DNA from: Arthrobacter sp. MYb227
Lineage (GTDB): Bacteria > Actinomycetota > Actinomycetes > Actinomycetales > Micrococcaceae
DNA length: 64,000 nt
Direction: 5' to 3'
Assembly (NCBI RefSeq): GCF_002975435.1
Contig: NZ_PCPT01000006.1
Coordinates: 62,001-126,000 of the forward strand
In this document: positions 46,785-56,511 of the stretch, in pieces
Layout: each line of letters begins with the position of its first letter
Numbering within the stretch: position 1 is the stretch's first letter
The notes under the pieces: model-generated
The model's input: the letters and a program-made list of their open reading frames with translations, nothing else
The model's database searches: none
What the model was told of the DNA's origin: nothing
Position numbers and translations under genes: made by a program

Positions 46785-47118
46785 GAGGAGAAAAACACTT
46801 TTCTGCGGGGTCGTCCCCGAGTCTGATGAAACGAACGGGCCGTCCCGCTCGTTGCACTGCGCGTGTGACTCACGATCTCAGATAATGCAGATCGGCACAC
46901 GTTCGGCAGATGATTTCTACCCCTGAGGTTACTGTATTGCTGCTCCAGCTGGGTAATCGGTGCCAAAGAGCCACTACCTCAAAGCATTGTTTTGATTCCT
47001 CTTGCATTTTCTACGATAGCGCGTCCCTGGGGGCTTGCCGCAAGTACCCAGGGCAGTCCTAAACTGCTGATGAGAGTTGCTCGGTATGGGCGCTTAGTGT
47101 GCTGTGTGAAAGGCAAAA
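46785..47118. other. 334-base intergenic region between divergent chaA and monooxygenase
   Basis: No gene or clear element was recognised; the short frames here are not credible. The promoters of both neighbours should lie here. Confidence 0.4.
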
Positions 47119-48576
47119 ATGAGCAAGGCAGTTATTGTTGGCGCCGGACCGGCAGGCATGATGCTTGCCGCAGAACTGAAACTCGCAGGAATTGATGTCC
47201 AAATTGTAGAGAAACGCTCAGTAGGGGAACTTATTGAATCTCGTGCGGGAGGGATTCACTGCCGCACCATCGAGACTTTCGATCAGCGGGGAATAGCAGA
47301 GCGATTCCTGAACGCCGGGACCAAGGCACAAACCGCGCGCTTTGGCGGCTCGGTCCTCGATATTAGTGACTTCCCTACTCGGCACCCATACGGGCTTGGG
47401 CTGTGGCAAAGTCATCTGCAACCAATCCTTGAAGAATGGATCACCGAATTAGGGGTCTGGATTCGATATGGCGTTGAAGTTACTGGCTTCACTCAGGATG
47501 AATCCGGCGTCACCATTGAAACCGCAGAGGGTGAAAAGCTCCACAGTAGTTATCTGATTGGTGCAGATGGCGGCCGAAGCCTGATTCGCACCATGGCAGG
47601 AATCGATTTTCCGGGATGGGCTGCAATGCGCAGCAACCTGATTGCCGAGGTGGAGATTTCCAGGGACGCACCAGTGGGCATGTTGCAGGATCAATCAGGT
47701 GTCCATGGTTTCACCTTGATGGAAAATGGTCACAGCTACCGCGTCGTTACCACCGAACCCGCACTCGGCTCCCGAACAGAGCCAACACTCGAGGACTTGC
47801 GTAGCTCGTTGCTGGCCGCCTACGGAAGCGACTTTGGTGTACACAACCCAACATCGCTTTCACGATTCACCGATGCCACCAGGCAGGCAACAACCTATAG
47901 AAAGGACCGGATCTTACTGGTTGGAGATGCAGCACATATCCATTACCCGGCAGGTGGACAGGGCATAGGGCTTGGAATACAAGATGCGGTAAACCTGGGT
48001 TGGAAACTAGCCCAAGTCATCGAGGGACGATCGCCCGAATCATTATTGGATACCTACACCGCAGAACGCCACCCGGTGGAATTGCGCGCTTTGAAGCACT
48101 CCATGGCGCAAACGGTCCTGCAACGCAATGACCCGCGAACCTCAGCGCTCGCCGAGAGCCTTGGTGAGCTCATGGTGATGGACGAACCACGAAAGCATAT
48201 TGCTGCGCTGATTCACGGGCTGGATATTACCTACGATCTGGGTGCGGGGCACCCTATGGTGGGACGACGCATGCCGGATCTAGATCTTGAAACCGCAGAT
48301 GGTCGGACACGGGTCTACACGTTATTGCACGCTGCCAAGCCGGTTCTGCTGAACTTTCAGGAATTGAATCACATAGATATTGGCAAGGGTAGAACGCACA
48401 TACAAAATATGAGTGTGCGGCTCCTGGGAGATATCGAGCTGCCACTTCTTGGACGTGTAACTTCACCCGGCGCGGTATTGATCCGCCCTGATGGCTATGT
48501 TGCATGGGCTGGCGAAGGCAACGAACAAGGTCTAGAGGATGCGTTGGCGTACTGGTGTGGTCAGGTCACTAAGTAG
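47119..48576 (+). CDS. FAD-dependent aromatic-ring monooxygenase
   Basis: The 485-residue flavoprotein hydroxylase has the FAD motif VGAGPAGMMLAAELKLAG at residues 7-24, the ADGGRS motif near residue 150, and LLVGDAAHIHYPAGGQGIGLGIQDAVNLGWKL near residue 270 (GD motif), then a C-terminal thioredoxin-like tail. The layout resembles the pentachlorophenol/rifampicin monooxygenase group. The substrate is unknown. AAAGGC precedes the ATG. Confidence 0.88.
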   Translation: MSKAVIVGAGPAGMMLAAELKLAGIDVQIVEKRSVGELIESRAGGIHCRTIETFDQRGIAERFLNAGTKAQTARFGGSVLDISDFPTRHPYGLGLWQSHLQPILEEWITELGVWIRYGVEVTGFTQDESGVTIETAEGEKLHSSYLIGADGGRSLIRTMAGIDFPGWAAMRSNLIAEVEISRDAPVGMLQDQSGVHGFTLMENGHSYRVVTTEPALGSRTEPTLEDLRSSLLAAYGSDFGVHNPTSLSRFTDATRQATTYRKDRILLVGDAAHIHYPAGGQGIGLGIQDAVNLGWKLAQVIEGRSPESLLDTYTAERHPVELRALKHSMAQTVLQRNDPRTSALAESLGELMVMDEPRKHIAALIHGLDITYDLGAGHPMVGRRMPDLDLETADGRTRVYTLLHAAKPVLLNFQELNHIDIGKGRTHIQNMSVRLLGDIELPLLGRVTSPGAVLIRPDGYVAWAGEGNEQGLEDALAYWCGQVTK

Positions 48577-48718
48577 CTTGCTCTCGGTCAGCCAATGCCT
48601 AGCTGGAAAACGTATGGCGTTTTCGTTCGATCAATAGCCAAAATAGCTGTGCAACTACGGGAAGCCGGAAAACTTCCGCCTTCCATAGAAGCTTGTGATT
48701 AGGTGTCAGATTGCTGTT

Positions 48719-48808
48719 CTAAATACTCACCAAGACACCAATGAATATTGCGAAGGCACCCACAGTGATACTGATGCCGATCATGACGAAAGGTGGGTCG
48801 GTAACCAT
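48719..48808 (-). CDS. possible 29-residue membrane peptide
   Basis: A short frame begins MVTDPPFVMIGISIT and continues as one hydrophobic helix to its stop (TVGAFAIFIGVLVSI). CGGAG lies about 6 bases before the ATG. It is read in the direction of, and 82 bases after, the MFS gene at 48891. Small single-helix partners of transporters are known (for example MetS for NSS transporters), so a partner role is possible but not shown. Confidence 0.5.
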   Translation of the reverse strand: MVTDPPFVMIGISITVGAFAIFIGVLVSI

Positions 48809-48890
48809 CGGTTCTCCGATGATGGGCGTTGCGCTAAAGCTAGCTCAATCTCAATATCGTTTTCCAAAGTTTGACCAAGCCAAATAGGGT

Positions 48891-50240
48891 TTAGTGCAAG
48901 GCTCGCCCCTTGGTTTCGGGTGCAAATAGTGCCATCAAGATGACCGAAACCAGCACCAGCACCCCTGCTGCCATGAATAGATTTGCCACACCGACAACTG
49001 GCCACAAAGCAGCGAAAATTAGTGGCCCGAAGCCCGCTCCCAAACGGCTAAATGAGGAAGCCCAGCCAAAGCCAGAGCCGCGAAGTTCTGTCGGGTATAG
49101 CTCCGAAACGTAGGTGTAGAGCACCGGGATTGCTATTTGAACGACAACACCGAAGACCAGTAACCAAGCAACGGCAGTTGTTGGGACCTTCAACGTCACG
49201 GCAACCAAGAGCAATACAGCAGCTGAGAGCGGTCCCGTCACGGCGAGCAACCATTTGCGGCCTACCCGTTCAACGAGGAGCGCTGCAATGATGACGCCCA
49301 GAAGGCCCATCAGGGCCATCACCGAGGTCATGAAGAATGCCGAGGATTGGGCCATTCCTGCCTCGGCAAGAATCGATGGCATCCAAGTCAACGCCAGGTA
49401 GTAGACCAAAAGAATCGTCAGGAACAATGACCAGGAGACCATGGTGATCCTGGGACTGAATTTCCATACCTTGAGCAGCTGTTCCCACCAGGAACCGGGG
49501 GATAGGCGTGGTGCGGCTTCGGGTTCGGGCAGGGTGTACGGCTGCGGCTTTGCGCCGGTACTTGCAACAAGATCATCAATGACTTTAGCTGCAGCTTCGC
49601 GTTGACCCGATCGGAGCAGATACAGAGGGGACTCGGGAACACTGCGGCGCACCCAGAACACCAGCAATGCGGGGAGCACCATGACGGCAAGAATTAGCCG
49701 CCAGTTGCCGGTGGTGGCTTGGACCCAACCAGAAACAAAGAACGATAGTGCAGCCCCTACCGGCCACCATCCGTCCATGGCAGTAAGCACGCGCCCACGT
49801 TGTTTAGCAGGAGTGAATTCCCCAACCAATGCGTAGTCCACGGGAATACAACCACCAAGTCCAACGCCTGCCAAGAAACGGCATGCAACAAACCACGCAA
49901 AGTTGGGGGCCAAGGCGCCGGCAACGGTAAAGATTGAGAAAATCAGCAGTGTCCAGGTGAAAGCCTTTTTGCGGCCTATCTTGTCGGCTATGGTTCCCCA
50001 CATGAATGCACCCAATGCCATACCAATAAGGTTTCCGGTACTCAACAATGCTGCAGTGGTCCGGTCAAGGCCCCACTCGGCCGCTACCAAAGGAATGAGC
50101 GCTCCATTGAGCGTGACATCCCACGCATCAAACATGAAACCGAGTCCGCCGATGATAAAAATTTTGCCCTGAACACCCCATTTCCAGGGGAGGTTCTGAA
50201 CGATTGACTCACCGGTAGGTAACTTCAAGGAATTGCTCAT
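48891..50240 (-). CDS. MFS transporter, aromatic acid/sugar-type symporter
   Basis: The 449-residue protein has twelve helices, the loop 2-3 motif GTIADKIGRKKA and the segment ACRFLAGVGLGGCIPVDYALVGEFTP, typical of the metabolite:H+ symporter group (aromatic acid or sugar). The ATG at 50240 has AAAGG 10 bases upstream; the frame is open further upstream. The neighbouring monooxygenase (47119) suggests an aromatic substrate, an inference only. Confidence 0.85.
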   Translation of the reverse strand: MSNSLKLPTGESIVQNLPWKWGVQGKIFIIGGLGFMFDAWDVTLNGALIPLVAAEWGLDRTTAALLSTGNLIGMALGAFMWGTIADKIGRKKAFTWTLLIFSIFTVAGALAPNFAWFVACRFLAGVGLGGCIPVDYALVGEFTPAKQRGRVLTAMDGWWPVGAALSFFVSGWVQATTGNWRLILAVMVLPALLVFWVRRSVPESPLYLLRSGQREAAAKVIDDLVASTGAKPQPYTLPEPEAAPRLSPGSWWEQLLKVWKFSPRITMVSWSLFLTILLVYYLALTWMPSILAEAGMAQSSAFFMTSVMALMGLLGVIIAALLVERVGRKWLLAVTGPLSAAVLLLVAVTLKVPTTAVAWLLVFGVVVQIAIPVLYTYVSELYPTELRGSGFGWASSFSRLGAGFGPLIFAALWPVVGVANLFMAAGVLVLVSVILMALFAPETKGRALH

Positions 50241-50571
50241 GAGGTGGTGGCCTTTAGACAGTTGCATGTGGATCATGCCGGGTTACGGGGGGTGGTATCG
50301 CAAGGGGAAAACCCCCAGCCGAACCGTGCTCTACGTTATCGGGTTAGAGGAGAATCTACTGAATATGTACCGACAATTTTGTGGCCGCGGCAGTTTGCTC
50401 CGGCACTCGGTGCAGCCAAGGACTGTTTCAATGTCGCGGCTCCGTGCTGGGTAGCGTGGATATTCGGGTCCGCCGCAATATCGAAGAATCCCCGAAAGCA
50501 TGTTTTGGGGATTCTTCGATATTGCAGCTAGCACTACCTGTTTGCTGTGCTTGGAAAGCCTATGGCTTCCT
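50241..50571. other. 331-base region between MFS and alpha-mannosidase genes
   Basis: No gene is seen. It contains the 18-base-pair hairpin at 50476-50524, which ends the alpha-mannosidase transcript. Confidence 0.5.
50476..50524 (-). terminator. terminator after the alpha-mannosidase gene
   Basis: A perfect 18-base-pair stem (CAATATCGAAGAATCCCC with GGGGATTCTTCGATATTG) closes a 13-base loop about 50 bases beyond the mannosidase stop. Confidence 0.75.
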
Positions 50572-53500
50572 TTAATCCTTGAGCTTGAAGCGCAGGGTCC
50601 GAACCTCAAAGGCGGTCAAGGAGACTGACACCGTATCGCCGGTGAGCTCGGCAACTCCGGAGGAGCCCTCGAGGGGGTCTTCCAGCAAAGAGATCGCTGA
50701 AGCGTGTTCCACTCCACGATGCACACGCACGGTGCCCCTGGCTCGGCGTCCCAGAGACTCATAGACGCGCACCACAAGGTCGCCGCTCTGATCCCCGGCC
50801 AACTTCACGTTGGAGAGCACAATTCCTTCACCCTCAACGGTGACCAGCGGGTCAAACCCGTGGGCACCCTTGATGATGCGTGCGTCGGAATTTAGCAACG
50901 CACCAGCCTCGGTGGCAGCGGCGATGTCCGCTCCAATGACCAAGCCGTAGCGGTGCGTTTGGATGCCTTGATCAGTTTCCGGATCCGGGAAGCGCGGGGC
51001 ACGCAGTAACGATAGACGCATGGTGGTGGTGACTCCGGCCTCGGTGGAGTCGCGGGTGACATCGAAACCGTAGATGGAATCGTTGATCAACGCGGCGCCG
51101 AAGCCCGGTTCCTCGGCCAGCACGAAGCGGTGCATCGAGGTCTCGAACTTTGCCGCCTCCCAGCTGGTGTTCACGTGGGTGACGCGCTTGTGGTAACCGA
51201 ACTGGGTCTCGGCGATCGCATGTTCGGCGCGGATATCGAGCGGGAACGCAACCTTGAGGAACTTCTCGGTCTCGTGCCAGTCGGTGACCTGCTCAATATG
51301 CAGAACCTTGGAACCCGGGGCCAAGGTCAGTTCTTGGCGCACGGTGGAGGCAGAGAAGCTGCGCTCGATGACCACGCGTGCGGCACCGTCGGCATCGGTG
51401 GACAGCGTCAGGGAGTCTAGATCACGCAGGTCGGTGACCTGATTGCGGTAGTACTTATCCACATCCCAGGCATCCCACATGTTTGGGAAGTCCTGGTGCA
51501 GCTGCAACAGGTTGGCCTCGGCGCCTGCGGCAATACTCTCGCGCCCGGTTCTCTGATCCACCGCCGAGGTGACCAGACCTTCGGAAGAGATGGTGATGGT
51601 GACTAACGCATTGGACAGCACGACGCCGTCTGCCGATTCGGTGGCGGTGACCGTATCGGTGACTGGGGCCAGCTCGGTGACCGCTGCCGCCGAACCGGTG
51701 CGCAGACCCGAGCGGGCGAACGAAGCCGCATTTAGTTCTATCGGGATCTCTCCCGCACCAACTAGCAATGTCTGGGCTGCGGCGATAATTGCCTGCGCCG
51801 CGGTGGTGACCCGCGCGTACTGGAGAACTGCCTCACGGTGCACCCAAGCGATAGAAGTACCCGGCAGGATGTCGTGGAACTGGTGTAACAAAACCTGCTG
51901 CCATAGCTCATCGATTTCCTCGTATGGGTACTCAAAGTCGGCGTAGATGGCAGCCGTGGCAGCCCAGAGTTCGGCCTCCACCAAGAGCTGTTCGGTACGG
52001 CGGTTGCCCTGCTTGGTCTGGTGCTGGGAAGTCAGCGTGGCGCGGTGCAGCTCTAGGTAGAGTTCGCCAACCCAGACAGGAGGGGTAGGCAGCTCGGTCT
52101 TGGCACGGGCAAAGAACTTATCCGGGTGCTCCCACTTGACGGTGGCGCTGCCTTCGAGGTCTGCCAGACGACGTGCCTTGCCGGTCATTTCACGGGTGGT
52201 GCCGCCGCCACCATCTCCCCAGCCCACCGGGGCGATGGAGCCTGAGGCATGGCGGGATTCGCGGAACTGACGCGAAGCAAGAGCTACCTCTTGACCGGAA
52301 AGCTGCGAGTTGTAGGTGTCCATGGAGGGGAAGTGGCTAAAGACGCGTGAACCGTCGATGCCTTCCCAATTAAAGGTGTGGTGTGGGAATTTGTTTTGCT
52401 GGTTCCAGGAAATCTTTTGCGTGAAGAACCATTCGAAGCCGGCCCGGCGCATCAGTTGCGGTAGTGCGGGGGAGTAACCAAACGAATCTGGCAGCCAGAC
52501 ACCGGCACAGGTAATCCCAAATTCTTCGCGGAAGAACTTCTGGCCGTAGTAGAACTGGCGGATCATTGATTCGCCCGAGGGCATGACCGTATCGGATTCG
52601 ACCCACATGCCACCCAGCGGCAGGAAGCGCCCGGCAGCGACTGCCTCCTTGACGCGGGCGTAGACCTCTGGGCGGTTTTCTTTCATCCAGGCGTATTGCT
52701 GGGCGCTGGACATACCGTAGAGGAAATCTTCGTCGTAGCCGAGCAGCTCAACCATTGAGGATGCGGTGCGAGAGACCTTGCGGATGGTTTCCCGGACCGG
52801 CCAGAGCCAGGCCGAGTCGATGTGGGCATGACCCACCGCGGAGATCCGGTGCGCGGATTCCTCGGCGCGCTTGGAGAGTACCTCAACTAGTGCGGCGCGA
52901 GCATCCGATGCGGTCTGGGTAATCCGCTGTAGATCCAGCACATCCAAGGAATTATCAAGGGCCTGCAGGATGCGCATGCGGCGCGGCCCGGCGGGCAACT
53001 CGGCCTGGAGTTCAAGCAGGACTTCAAGGTCAAGGGCTAGCTCGTGAACCTCGGGTTCGAAGATGGCAAGGTCCATGCGGGCGGTCGTGTAGAGCTTGCG
53101 CGAGGAGGACGTTTGGATGTCTCCCTCGGCGGTGGGCAAAAACGGGTGGTAGTCAAGTAGCACCGGGTTTGCTGCGGCTTCGATGAAGTAATCGATTTCT
53201 TCCCCGCCTGCGGCATTATCCGAACCGGGGATCCACTGGTTGCGTGGGTTGATGGATTTCACGGTAATGCCATCTGCCCCGTAGACAAGACCTTCACATT
53301 GGAAGCCAGGCATGTTTTTATCGAAGCCTAGGTCCACGAGGACCTCGACGCGTTTGCCGGCCCATGCCTGGGGGATGGTGCCTTGGACACGGAACCAGGT
53401 GGTGCCCCAGGCGGCGCCCCAACTGGTGCCCACCGAGTAATCAGTGTAGTCCTTGGCCATGGCCTGAGCCGGTGCGATGGGTTCGCCGGGGAGTTCATGC

Positions 53501-53604
53501 CACCGCACCCGTAGCGGGGCGGAAACCGGGTGGATCGCCGGGCGGATACGTTCTTCGAGGACCCGCTTGACACGTCCGAGTGTCAAGGGAATGTCGTCGT
53601 GCAT
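50572..53604 (-). CDS. GH38 alpha-mannosidase
   Basis: The 1010-residue enzyme removes alpha-linked mannose. It shows the GH38 zinc/active-site blocks: GHAHIDSAWLWPVRET with the metal His-x-Asp, and GVWLPDSFGYSPALPQLMR with the nucleophile Asp; the C-terminal beta domains follow. The ATG at 53604 is preceded by AAAGG at 6 bases. It is divergent from a sugar-kinase gene, which suggests a glycan-degradation role together. Confidence 0.92.
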   Translation of the reverse strand: MHDDIPLTLGRVKRVLEERIRPAIHPVSAPLRVRWHELPGEPIAPAQAMAKDYTDYSVGTSWGAAWGTTWFRVQGTIPQAWAGKRVEVLVDLGFDKNMPGFQCEGLVYGADGITVKSINPRNQWIPGSDNAAGGEEIDYFIEAAANPVLLDYHPFLPTAEGDIQTSSSRKLYTTARMDLAIFEPEVHELALDLEVLLELQAELPAGPRRMRILQALDNSLDVLDLQRITQTASDARAALVEVLSKRAEESAHRISAVGHAHIDSAWLWPVRETIRKVSRTASSMVELLGYDEDFLYGMSSAQQYAWMKENRPEVYARVKEAVAAGRFLPLGGMWVESDTVMPSGESMIRQFYYGQKFFREEFGITCAGVWLPDSFGYSPALPQLMRRAGFEWFFTQKISWNQQNKFPHHTFNWEGIDGSRVFSHFPSMDTYNSQLSGQEVALASRQFRESRHASGSIAPVGWGDGGGGTTREMTGKARRLADLEGSATVKWEHPDKFFARAKTELPTPPVWVGELYLELHRATLTSQHQTKQGNRRTEQLLVEAELWAATAAIYADFEYPYEEIDELWQQVLLHQFHDILPGTSIAWVHREAVLQYARVTTAAQAIIAAAQTLLVGAGEIPIELNAASFARSGLRTGSAAAVTELAPVTDTVTATESADGVVLSNALVTITISSEGLVTSAVDQRTGRESIAAGAEANLLQLHQDFPNMWDAWDVDKYYRNQVTDLRDLDSLTLSTDADGAARVVIERSFSASTVRQELTLAPGSKVLHIEQVTDWHETEKFLKVAFPLDIRAEHAIAETQFGYHKRVTHVNTSWEAAKFETSMHRFVLAEEPGFGAALINDSIYGFDVTRDSTEAGVTTTMRLSLLRAPRFPDPETDQGIQTHRYGLVIGADIAAATEAGALLNSDARIIKGAHGFDPLVTVEGEGIVLSNVKLAGDQSGDLVVRVYESLGRRARGTVRVHRGVEHASAISLLEDPLEGSSGVAELTGDTVSVSLTAFEVRTLRFKLKD

Positions 53605-53985
53605 GAATGCCTTTCGCCGGGCCGTGGCCCGGTGGGCCAAAGTCAGTGGATACTGCGGGCAATGATATTTCTAGAAGTCAGCACCGTTGTATTTCAGAGT
53701 GCAGACGTAAAAGTCATATGGCTTGCCTGTGAAGCTAGGATAACCGAAGGATGCATCCGGCCACCCGATAAGAACGGGATGTAACGCGAAGGAGTCGCTG
53801 CGGAACTCACCGGAAGATAAACCAAGACATGAAAATTCGGATGACTTGGCCGCTGCGGATACCGGGGGTGAGAAGCTTAGTATTGCTCTGGCAGTGAGCT
53901 CACCGAGTCAAAGCAGCAGAACTTCCCGAGCCGGCCTCAATATCATCGATCCGATGCGTTGGCATCACGCAGGACAGGAACACTC
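53605..53985. other. 381-base region between divergent mannosidase and kinase genes
   Basis: No gene is seen; short frames are not credible. It should hold the promoters of both genes. No operator was recognised. Confidence 0.4.
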
Positions 53986-54915
53986 ATGGGCAGCGCCCCA
54001 CAGAAACAGTTGGCTCTGATCGGCCTAGACATTGGTGGTACCAAGACCCACGCAATGCGCTGGAATGGTGATGCACAGGTGGCCGAAGCAAAAAGTGGCA
54101 GCGCCAATGTACAAAACGTCAGTGTCACAACCGCTCGGGCCAACATCGCGGAGGTATTTGCGGTGTTGGGTGGTGGGCATATTGACCGGGTGGTTGCCGG
54201 AGCCGGTGGCATCGACACCGAAGCCGATGCGCAGTTCCTGCGCTCGCTGATTGCCGAGCATGCGCCTTCCGCACAGATTCTTGTAGTTCATGACAGCAAA
54301 TTGATCTTGGCAGCGGGGCGAGCAACGCAAGGCATGGCGGTCATCTTGGGCACCGGATCTGCTGTCTGGGGTGTAAATACTGCGGGACAGGAGGCACGGG
54401 CCGGCGGCTGGGGATATCTGCTGGGTGATGAGGCAAGCGGATATTGGATGGCACGTGAGGCGGTGCGCCACACACTGCGGGAATTCAACAGGGGAAAGGC
54501 CCCCGGGGAGTTGGGGCGCCGGGTGCTTGACACAAATAATGTTTCTTCTCCCGAAGAGCTCATAGCGCTTTTCCACGGTGCTACGGACCGTCGGTATTGG
54601 GCTGAACAATCGCCAGTGGTTTTTGAGGCCCTGGCCGCCGGGGATTCTGGTAGCGCCGCAATTGTTCACGATGCGGTGAGCTATGTAAATGATGTTCTAG
54701 CAAATCTTGCCGGGCTCTTGGGAATCACGGGTCCGGTCATCATTGGTGGAGGTTTGGGCATGCACCAACACGATTATCAGCGGCTGCTGCGGGTTGCCTT
54801 AGAAGCCGAAGGGCTCAACGATATTCGTTTTCTCGAGGTTGACCCGGTGCAGGGAGCTAAGTTCATTTCTGATCAGCTGGCGCAGCTTTCAAACATGACC
54901 GGCAAACAAAATTAG
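53986..54915 (+). CDS. N-acetylglucosamine-kinase-like BadF/BadG-type ATPase
   Basis: The 309-residue protein of the acetate/sugar kinase-Hsp70-actin fold shows LIGLDIGGTKTHAMRW at residues 9-24 (phosphate 1), ILGTGSAVWGV near residue 122, GGWGYLLGDEASGYWMAREA and IIGGGLG near residue 257 (adenosine). The group phosphorylates N-acetylglucosamine or related amino sugars. The ATG at 53986 follows CAGGA; an in-frame TTG at 53959 is less likely. Confidence 0.85.
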   Translation: MGSAPQKQLALIGLDIGGTKTHAMRWNGDAQVAEAKSGSANVQNVSVTTARANIAEVFAVLGGGHIDRVVAGAGGIDTEADAQFLRSLIAEHAPSAQILVVHDSKLILAAGRATQGMAVILGTGSAVWGVNTAGQEARAGGWGYLLGDEASGYWMAREAVRHTLREFNRGKAPGELGRRVLDTNNVSSPEELIALFHGATDRRYWAEQSPVVFEALAAGDSGSAAIVHDAVSYVNDVLANLAGLLGITGPVIIGGGLGMHQHDYQRLLRVALEAEGLNDIRFLEVDPVQGAKFISDQLAQLSNMTGKQN

Positions 54916-55066
54916 TGAAAGAAAGATGCTTGGACGCCCTCAAAAGCATTGACTTTTTCGCAGTTATGGTCAGAAAAACCTCTGGAGTGCTGCAACAAAT
55001 CTGCGGGAATAACTCACGGTAACCGGTGCTGTTCCACTGTGAGGAATCACGGGGTAGGCTCTGGAT

Positions 55067-55807
55067 ATGGGAGTAGATTGGACCGCTCTCGAAGAGGCGA
55101 TACGGGTGTCGGCTCTTCGCCAGGCGGAAGAAATTATTGACCGTCACCCGAACGAGGTTTTCTATGCGATAGCCCTTGACGGGGTCACCGCCGATGAAAC
55201 CGATCATATTGACCTTCCGGTTCTTGCCCTCAATACGATCCAGGCTCTCGAGCGGATCGCTAAAGAGGAAGAGGACGAAGAAATCATCCCCATCGAGGAT
55301 TTCGATGAGGACGAAGAAGAAGGCTACGAAGAACGCCCCGATGCCGATGACGATGGTTCGGATAGAGACCAACATCAGGATTCGCCACGTGGCGAGGACG
55401 ATGACGAGGAATCGGATCAAGACGACGACGAGGACGACATTGACCTCGACGAAGTCCTGCGAGATTTAGAAGCCATGAATCGTGCCCAAGAGGAAGGATT
55501 CTACTCATCAAAGTGGAATCCACCGGATTGGCATTGGTGTTCCATCGAGCTCTTCGACGAATCGGCAAGTGACTTGTGGTCTCAGGCCTTGACCGGTGTT
55601 GCCAAACATCATGGGTGGGAAACAACTAATCGTCTTTACTATGAAATGTTGATCCGAGTCACCGATTCGCTACGCCACATCCTCGCCACGGGACGCAATG
55701 CGGACTTGGTCGTTTATCTTTCGGATGATGAGCATGCAGACGAAATTCTGCGCAGGTGCCTCACCGAAGATCAACTAGCCAAACATTTCCCGGAGCTTGC
55801 CCACTAG
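55067..55807 (+). CDS. DUF4303-like protein with acidic insertion
   Basis: The 246-residue protein starts like DUF4303 (EAIRVSALRQAEEIIDRHPNEVFYAIALDG) and ends like it (WETTNRLYYEMLIRVTDSLRHI). Residues about 75-135 are an Asp/Glu-rich low-complexity insert (DDDEESDQDDDEDDIDLDE and others). Function is unknown for the family. The mRNA seems leaderless: TAGGCT lies about 6 bases before the ATG. Its stop overlaps the convergent anti-sigma gene by 4 bases. Confidence 0.75.
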   Translation: MGVDWTALEEAIRVSALRQAEEIIDRHPNEVFYAIALDGVTADETDHIDLPVLALNTIQALERIAKEEEDEEIIPIEDFDEDEEEGYEERPDADDDGSDRDQHQDSPRGEDDDEESDQDDDEDDIDLDEVLRDLEAMNRAQEEGFYSSKWNPPDWHWCSIELFDESASDLWSQALTGVAKHHGWETTNRLYYEMLIRVTDSLRHILATGRNADLVVYLSDDEHADEILRRCLTEDQLAKHFPELAH

Positions 55808-56511
55808 TCTTTCGATAAGCGCGCATCGAGCTTTACTAGGACCTTGGCCTCGGGATCACGCAACTCTAGACTCCTGATTTCTTTCAAGGGTGTGGGAGTT
55901 GCTCCGGTAAGTTTGGTGCTTCCCGTTGTTGTCGCTTGCCATGATCCGGCTTTTTCGGCTGCCCCTTGACTGTCGATAACCCAGAGCGAAAGCAGACCAG
56001 AAGTGGGAAGCTTGTTCCCCCTGAACTGCACTTCGGTTCCCCACGCTTTCGCGTTCATTCCTATGTTGATCTGGGTACCAATATCGTTAACCGCGGAGTA
56101 GCTGACATCCGGTCTGGCCTCCGGGGCAAATATTGGGGCAATGAAAACGCCTAAAACTACCGATGCCGCAATGCTTCCAAACGCTATGGCACCTAGGGCG
56201 GCACGTTTACGCCGTCGCACCGATGCCAGCTTGGAGAGTAAGGAGATGGTTCCCGCAGGCTCTTGGAATGATTCTTGGCTTGGCGCAGCGGAAATCAGTT
56301 CTGGCTCGGGTATCAGTGCTAGGTGTGCTTCCTTGGTGTCTAGGGTATTCAGTATTGAAGGGATAGTTGAAGTCGCGTGTAGTTCTACCTGACATTGCGC
56401 ACACGAGGCAAGATGTTCTTCAAAAATCTGGCGTTCGGAATCATGCAGACCCCCGAGGAGATAAGCGCCCAATAATATATGTGTGTCATTGGCTCCAGTA
56501 TTTTCTTTCAC
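55804..56511 (-). CDS. anti-sigma factor (RskA-type)
   Basis: The 235-residue membrane protein has an N-terminal zinc-finger-like ASD motif (ERQIFEEHLASCAQC, with a HxxxCxxC arrangement), one transmembrane helix near residue 115 (ALGAIAFGSIAASVVLGVFIA) and an extracytoplasmic RskA/DUF2345-like C-terminal domain. It overlaps the sigma gene by 4 bases. It holds the ECF factor inactive until a signal causes proteolysis, by family knowledge. Confidence 0.88.
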   Translation of the reverse strand: MKENTGANDTHILLGAYLLGGLHDSERQIFEEHLASCAQCQVELHATSTIPSILNTLDTKEAHLALIPEPELISAAPSQESFQEPAGTISLLSKLASVRRRKRAALGAIAFGSIAASVVLGVFIAPIFAPEARPDVSYSAVNDIGTQINIGMNAKAWGTEVQFRGNKLPTSGLLSLWVIDSQGAAEKAGSWQATTTGSTKLTGATPTPLKEIRSLELRDPEAKVLVKLDARLSKD

